A DNA stretch of 64,000 bases, from positions 186,001-250,000 of the forward strand of contig JAKADM010000002.1 of the NCBI GenBank assembly GCA_021820525.1. Reading direction: 5' to 3'. Under the pieces are notes generated by a model, which saw only the letters and a program-made list of their open reading frames with translations, had not been told where the DNA came from and did no database searches. Shown piece by piece: positions 61,396-64,000 of this stretch. The stretch is from Thermoplasmata archaeon (GTDB lineage Archaea; Thermoplasmatota; Thermoplasmata; Thermoplasmatales; Thermoplasmataceae). Position 1 is the first letter of the stretch; every line of letters begins with the position of its first letter. The translations under genes and the position numbers were made by a program.

Positions 61396-61514
61396 TTATA
61401 TATATTCAAAAGGTCATATTTAATTTTTTCCTTACATTTTACTATTGTCTACAAAAATAAACTCTAAAATAATTCCAAGTTTATTCTCATTTCGTTTAAA
61501 CCGGAGGTATAAAC

Positions 61515-61922
61515 TTGTCTGCAATTAAAAAAATTGTGAAAATAGCAAAGAAAGATGGTTTAATTGCCAAATGGTCTGATTCGGGTGTTAAGTTCGACAT
61601 ACATATGACACAGGACCCCAGAGCAGGTGATACTTATGTTATTACCCAGGATAGCATTAAGGGAAAAGTTAAGGATAAGTACCTGGATCCAAATTTGCTG
61701 TACAAATCAGTAAAAGCCAATATATTACTTAAACTACATCAAAAAAATCTTGTTTTATTATTCAACTCAGAGGGCAAAGCCCTGGCGATCAAGAAAATTG
61801 TAAACATTAATCTTGGAATCTACCAAAAACGTCAAATTAATAAATTCTTAACTATGAATGAGCCTGCATTCGTCAATCTTTTTAGAGAGATGCAACAGAT
61901 GAGCCCTAATTTAACTGGGTGA
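61515..61922 (+). CDS. Small basic hypothetical protein with strong ribosome-binding site
   Basis: The 135-residue basic protein begins at TTG preceded by GGAGGTATAAAC, one of the few clear Shine-Dalgarno sequences in the window, which supports this rare start. It has no signal peptide, membrane segment or recognised motif; strands near FDIHMTQDPRAGDTYVITQD and helices near the C-terminus suggest a compact alpha/beta fold. Six bases before the next gene, so the three genes at 61.5-64 kb form an operon. Confidence 0.75.
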   Translation: MSAIKKIVKIAKKDGLIAKWSDSGVKFDIHMTQDPRAGDTYVITQDSIKGKVKDKYLDPNLLYKSVKANILLKLHQKNLVLLFNSEGKALAIKKIVNINLGIYQKRQINKFLTMNEPAFVNLFREMQQMSPNLTG

Positions 61923-61928
61923 TTCAAA

Positions 61929-62369
61929 ATGGAACCTGAAAGTCTGGAATATTCCTTTGGAAATAATAAGATGATAATCGACGGGCATAATTGTTTGGTT
62001 ACTGTTATTTCTCAAGGGATCAAGAACGAATATGCGTTTTCATCAATTTATGGATTGAAAATGATGAAAAGTAAAACCTATGTAAGATTCATCTATTTTA
62101 CCGTAGTTTTTGGTTTTATTGGAATAGGATTATCTATTAATGGAATTTTGCAACTTCCTGCAGGGATTGGAGAAAGCTCAGCAGGAGTCTTTTTTGTTTT
62201 ATTATCCATATTTTGTTTCTGGTATGGTGTTCTTCCAAGGTACTCGGTGAATATAATGAATTCAAGTGGTGACCTGGTTGAGATAAAAGCAAAGAGAACA
62301 GAGGAACTCGAGGCCTTTATAAGGCAGGCAAATAGGGTCATTTCTTTAAAGGTCTCCAGCCAAAGGTAG
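61929..62369 (+). CDS. Small membrane protein with two helices
   Basis: The 146-residue protein has a beta-rich N-terminus (MEPESLEYSFGNNKMIIDGHNCLVTV), two membrane helices (about 56-76 and 84-104) and a polar C-terminus with the helix TEELEAFIRQANRVI. It looks like a PH-like or DUF6232-type membrane protein, but I am not sure. It lies between the 61515 gene and the beta-propeller gene, and is probably translated with both. Confidence 0.65.
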   Translation: MEPESLEYSFGNNKMIIDGHNCLVTVISQGIKNEYAFSSIYGLKMMKSKTYVRFIYFTVVFGFIGIGLSINGILQLPAGIGESSAGVFFVLLSIFCFWYGVLPRYSVNIMNSSGDLVEIKAKRTEELEAFIRQANRVISLKVSSQR

Positions 62370-62387
62370 ATTTAAAAGGTGAAGTAT

Positions 62388-64000
62388 ATGGTGGTAAAGA
62401 AAGGAAATATTTTGGAATTAAGAGTTTCAAATGGTAGTTTGTTAATGATGTTGGTAGTTGGTCTTATGGTCATCATTCTTCTTTCAACTTCATTTTCTCC
62501 GGTTGCTCTCAGTTCAGAAAATTCTAATGGAGGAATAAAAGCCCTATTTCAAGATTCATCTCCAAGCCCTCAAATTATACATTCCGGGACTTCACCGGAG
62601 GGAATAATTTTGGACAATTCAAACGGTTTAATTTATGTCGCCAACTGGGGTTCCTGCAACATTACAGTTGTGAATTCAAAAAATAACACTGTTGTTGGGA
62701 GCATAAATAATCTACCGTCAAAACCAAGAGTATTAGCAATTGATACAATTACAAACCAGCTACTTGTAACCGATGTAGGGGTACCAGCAGACGGAATTTC
62801 CGGGCAGTTTCTTACGGTAATTGCACTTTCAAACAACACAGTAGTACAAAACATAGACCTTGGTGGTTCTCCATGGGGAGTTGCCTTTGATCCTCATAAC
62901 GGGATGGTTTATGTTTCAGACGTAAATGAGGGATTAATTATTTTACAATCGTATTACAATTCAGTCACGGGCGAGTATAATTTCAAGTCAATAGATACAA
63001 TCAATGTAGGCTTCTGGCCTGAAAATGTTTTATATGATCCAGTTAATTATAACATCTATGTTGCAGTCACTGGTCCTGGTCCATCTCCTGGAGCCACAAA
63101 CTATATCGCAGTGATAAACACAACCAACCAATCCGTTATGGCAGATGTTCCTGTAACAGGAAACCCAGAGTCTCTTGCCTTTGATAGCCAGAACAATTAT
63201 GTTTACGCTGGAGTTTTTGAGGATGAGATATATGTAATTAATGGAACAGACAATAAGGTTATAAGGTCAGTCAATTCCGGGACAGGCTTTTTTCTGGAAT
63301 ATATCCCTGATGGAAATTATATTCTGACTGATAATAATTCCACAGTTGAAGTCCTCAATGCCAGCAATGCAGAAGTTATACGTCAAATAGGTGGAGTGTC
63401 TGGGGCTTCTGGATCGCTTTATGATCAGATGAATGGTCTTATATACATAGCAAGTTCAAACAACAACGAAGTAGTATATGTGGAAGGGTTCAGTGTTGAA
63501 AGATACGAGGTAAACTTTAAAGAAAACGGTTTGCCATCAGGAACAGTGTGGTATGTTAATCTTTCAAATGGGCAGTCACTGTCATCAAATACATCTACCA
63601 TAACATTCTACGAGCAAAACGGTTCATACCTGTATACAGTGTCCACATCAGACAAGGTATATGCACCAGCAGCATACTCAGGTTCATTCAATGTAGATGG
63701 AAATGCAGTTTCTGAGTCAATTACATTCTCGAGAGTCATATATAAAGTTATATTCACAGAATCGGGTTTGCCCTCTGGAACAATGTGGAATGTAACAATA
63801 GACGGGAAAATAATTTCCTCTATAAATAGCACCATAACATTTTCTAACAGTAATGAAACATATTCCTATATGGTAGGTAATGTATCAGGATATGTAATAA
63901 CGAATTACACAGTATCAATGAAATCTAACCCATACACCATATACATTAATACAACTTTCTTTCCGGTGAACCATAAAACTTCAGTCATAAGCAGTTTTGA
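62388..64000 (+). CDS. Exported beta-propeller protein with GLPxGTxW repeats (truncated)
   Basis: The open frame begins at ATG (62388) after AAAAGGTGAAGT and continues without stop to the window edge (537 residues), so the C-terminus is missing. An N-terminal helix (about 19-41, LLMMLVVGLMVIILLSTSFS) anchors or secretes it. Residues 60-375 form a YVTN-type beta-propeller with repeats such as PEGIILDNSNGLIYVANWGS, PWGVAFDPHNGMVYVSD, and PESLAFDSQNNYVYAGVF. Two copies of the Thermoplasmatales surface repeat follow: VNFKENGLPSGTVWYVNLSNG and VIFTESGLPSGTMWNVTIDG. It is probably a cell-surface adhesion or glycan-interacting protein. Confidence 0.9.
   Translation, partial: MVVKKGNILELRVSNGSLLMMLVVGLMVIILLSTSFSPVALSSENSNGGIKALFQDSSPSPQIIHSGTSPEGIILDNSNGLIYVANWGSCNITVVNSKNNTVVGSINNLPSKPRVLAIDTITNQLLVTDVGVPADGISGQFLTVIALSNNTVVQNIDLGGSPWGVAFDPHNGMVYVSDVNEGLIILQSYYNSVTGEYNFKSIDTINVGFWPENVLYDPVNYNIYVAVTGPGPSPGATNYIAVINTTNQSVMADVPVTGNPESLAFDSQNNYVYAGVFEDEIYVINGTDNKVIRSVNSGTGFFLEYIPDGNYILTDNNSTVEVLNASNAEVIRQIGGVSGASGSLYDQMNGLIYIASSNNNEVVYVEGFSVERYEVNFKENGLPSGTVWYVNLSNGQSLSSNTSTITFYEQNGSYLYTVSTSDKVYAPAAYSGSFNVDGNAVSESITFSRVIYKVIFTESGLPSGTMWNVTIDGKIISSINSTITFSNSNETYSYMVGNVSGYVITNYTVSMKSNPYTIYINTTFFPVNHKTSVISSF

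Noticed and set aside
1-64000. CRISPR array or other regularly spaced repeats
   Set aside because: I saw no set of evenly spaced identical repeats anywhere in the window; cas genes are absent as well.

Overview
This window reads as part of a Thermoplasmatales-type euryarchaeon, an acidophilic, wall-less heterotroph. The evidence is a set of archaeal or eukaryote-type genes (eIF6, L31e, L39e, S19e, a PDCD5-like protein, Hjc), FtsZ, PyrF/PyrE, many TATA boxes 24-30 nt upstream of start codons (leaderless transcripts), frequent GTG/TTG starts, and exported proteins carrying the 'GLPxGTxW' repeat common in this order. Assignment to a genus (something near Cuniculiplasma or Ferroplasma) would be a guess.

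Layout. 1-0.73 kb: truncated 3-hydroxyacyl-CoA dehydrogenase. 0.9-1.8 kb: a DUF998 membrane protein and tRNA-Thr(TGT). 1.8-11.2 kb: a complete dipeptide/oligopeptide ABC importer operon on the minus strand, with an anchored binding protein, OppB, an OppC with a very large extracytoplasmic insert, and a fused OppD-OppF ATPase with an extra helical insert. 11.8-16.4 kb: urocanase, a sugar nucleotidyltransferase, a coiled-coil protein and PyrF. 16.5-18.8 kb: FtsZ, an unknown protein and PyrE. 18.8-20.8 kb: the translation cluster S19e-PDCD5-L39e-L31e-eIF6, in which L39e is missing from the ORF track. 20.8-24.6 kb: a two-gene ABC transporter with an irregular start, and a ferritin-like/VIT1 iron transporter.

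24.6-36.6 kb: class III aminotransferase, Hjc resolvase, acyl-CoA synthetase, a membrane protein, a YecD-like hydrolase, an MFS carrier, a heterodimeric ABC exporter with one degenerate ATP site, and mercuric reductase plus a separate HMA metallochaperone. 36.7-49.3 kb: TIGR01777 oxidoreductase, small membrane proteins, an MFS carrier, a TSUP carrier, a second acyl-CoA synthetase, a PLD-like protein divergent from an Ogg2 glycosylase, a DUF2250-like regulator, aconitase and the methionine-salvage operon mtnB-mtnD-mtnC.

49.5-64 kb is more accessory: exported proteins including a GH144-like (beta-1,2-glucanase-type) enzyme, small coiled-coil proteins, a DUF5680 protein, an M13 metallopeptidase and a 34-residue zinc-ribbon protein. 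A five-gene cassette at 55.4-59.2 kb follows, with two cysteine-rich proteins, an ABC ATPase with a degenerate signature, a permease and a third anchored exported protein. This cassette is the best candidate for an undescribed system. It ends next to a decayed IS630-family element, followed by a two-HTH regulator and an operon ending in a truncated beta-propeller surface protein.

The genes together suggest peptide-based heterotrophy (Opp importer, M13 peptidase, urocanase, aminotransferase, acyl-CoA synthetases), aerobic central metabolism (aconitase, acireductone dioxygenase), metal handling (MerA, HMA, VIT1) and a varied cell-surface proteome.
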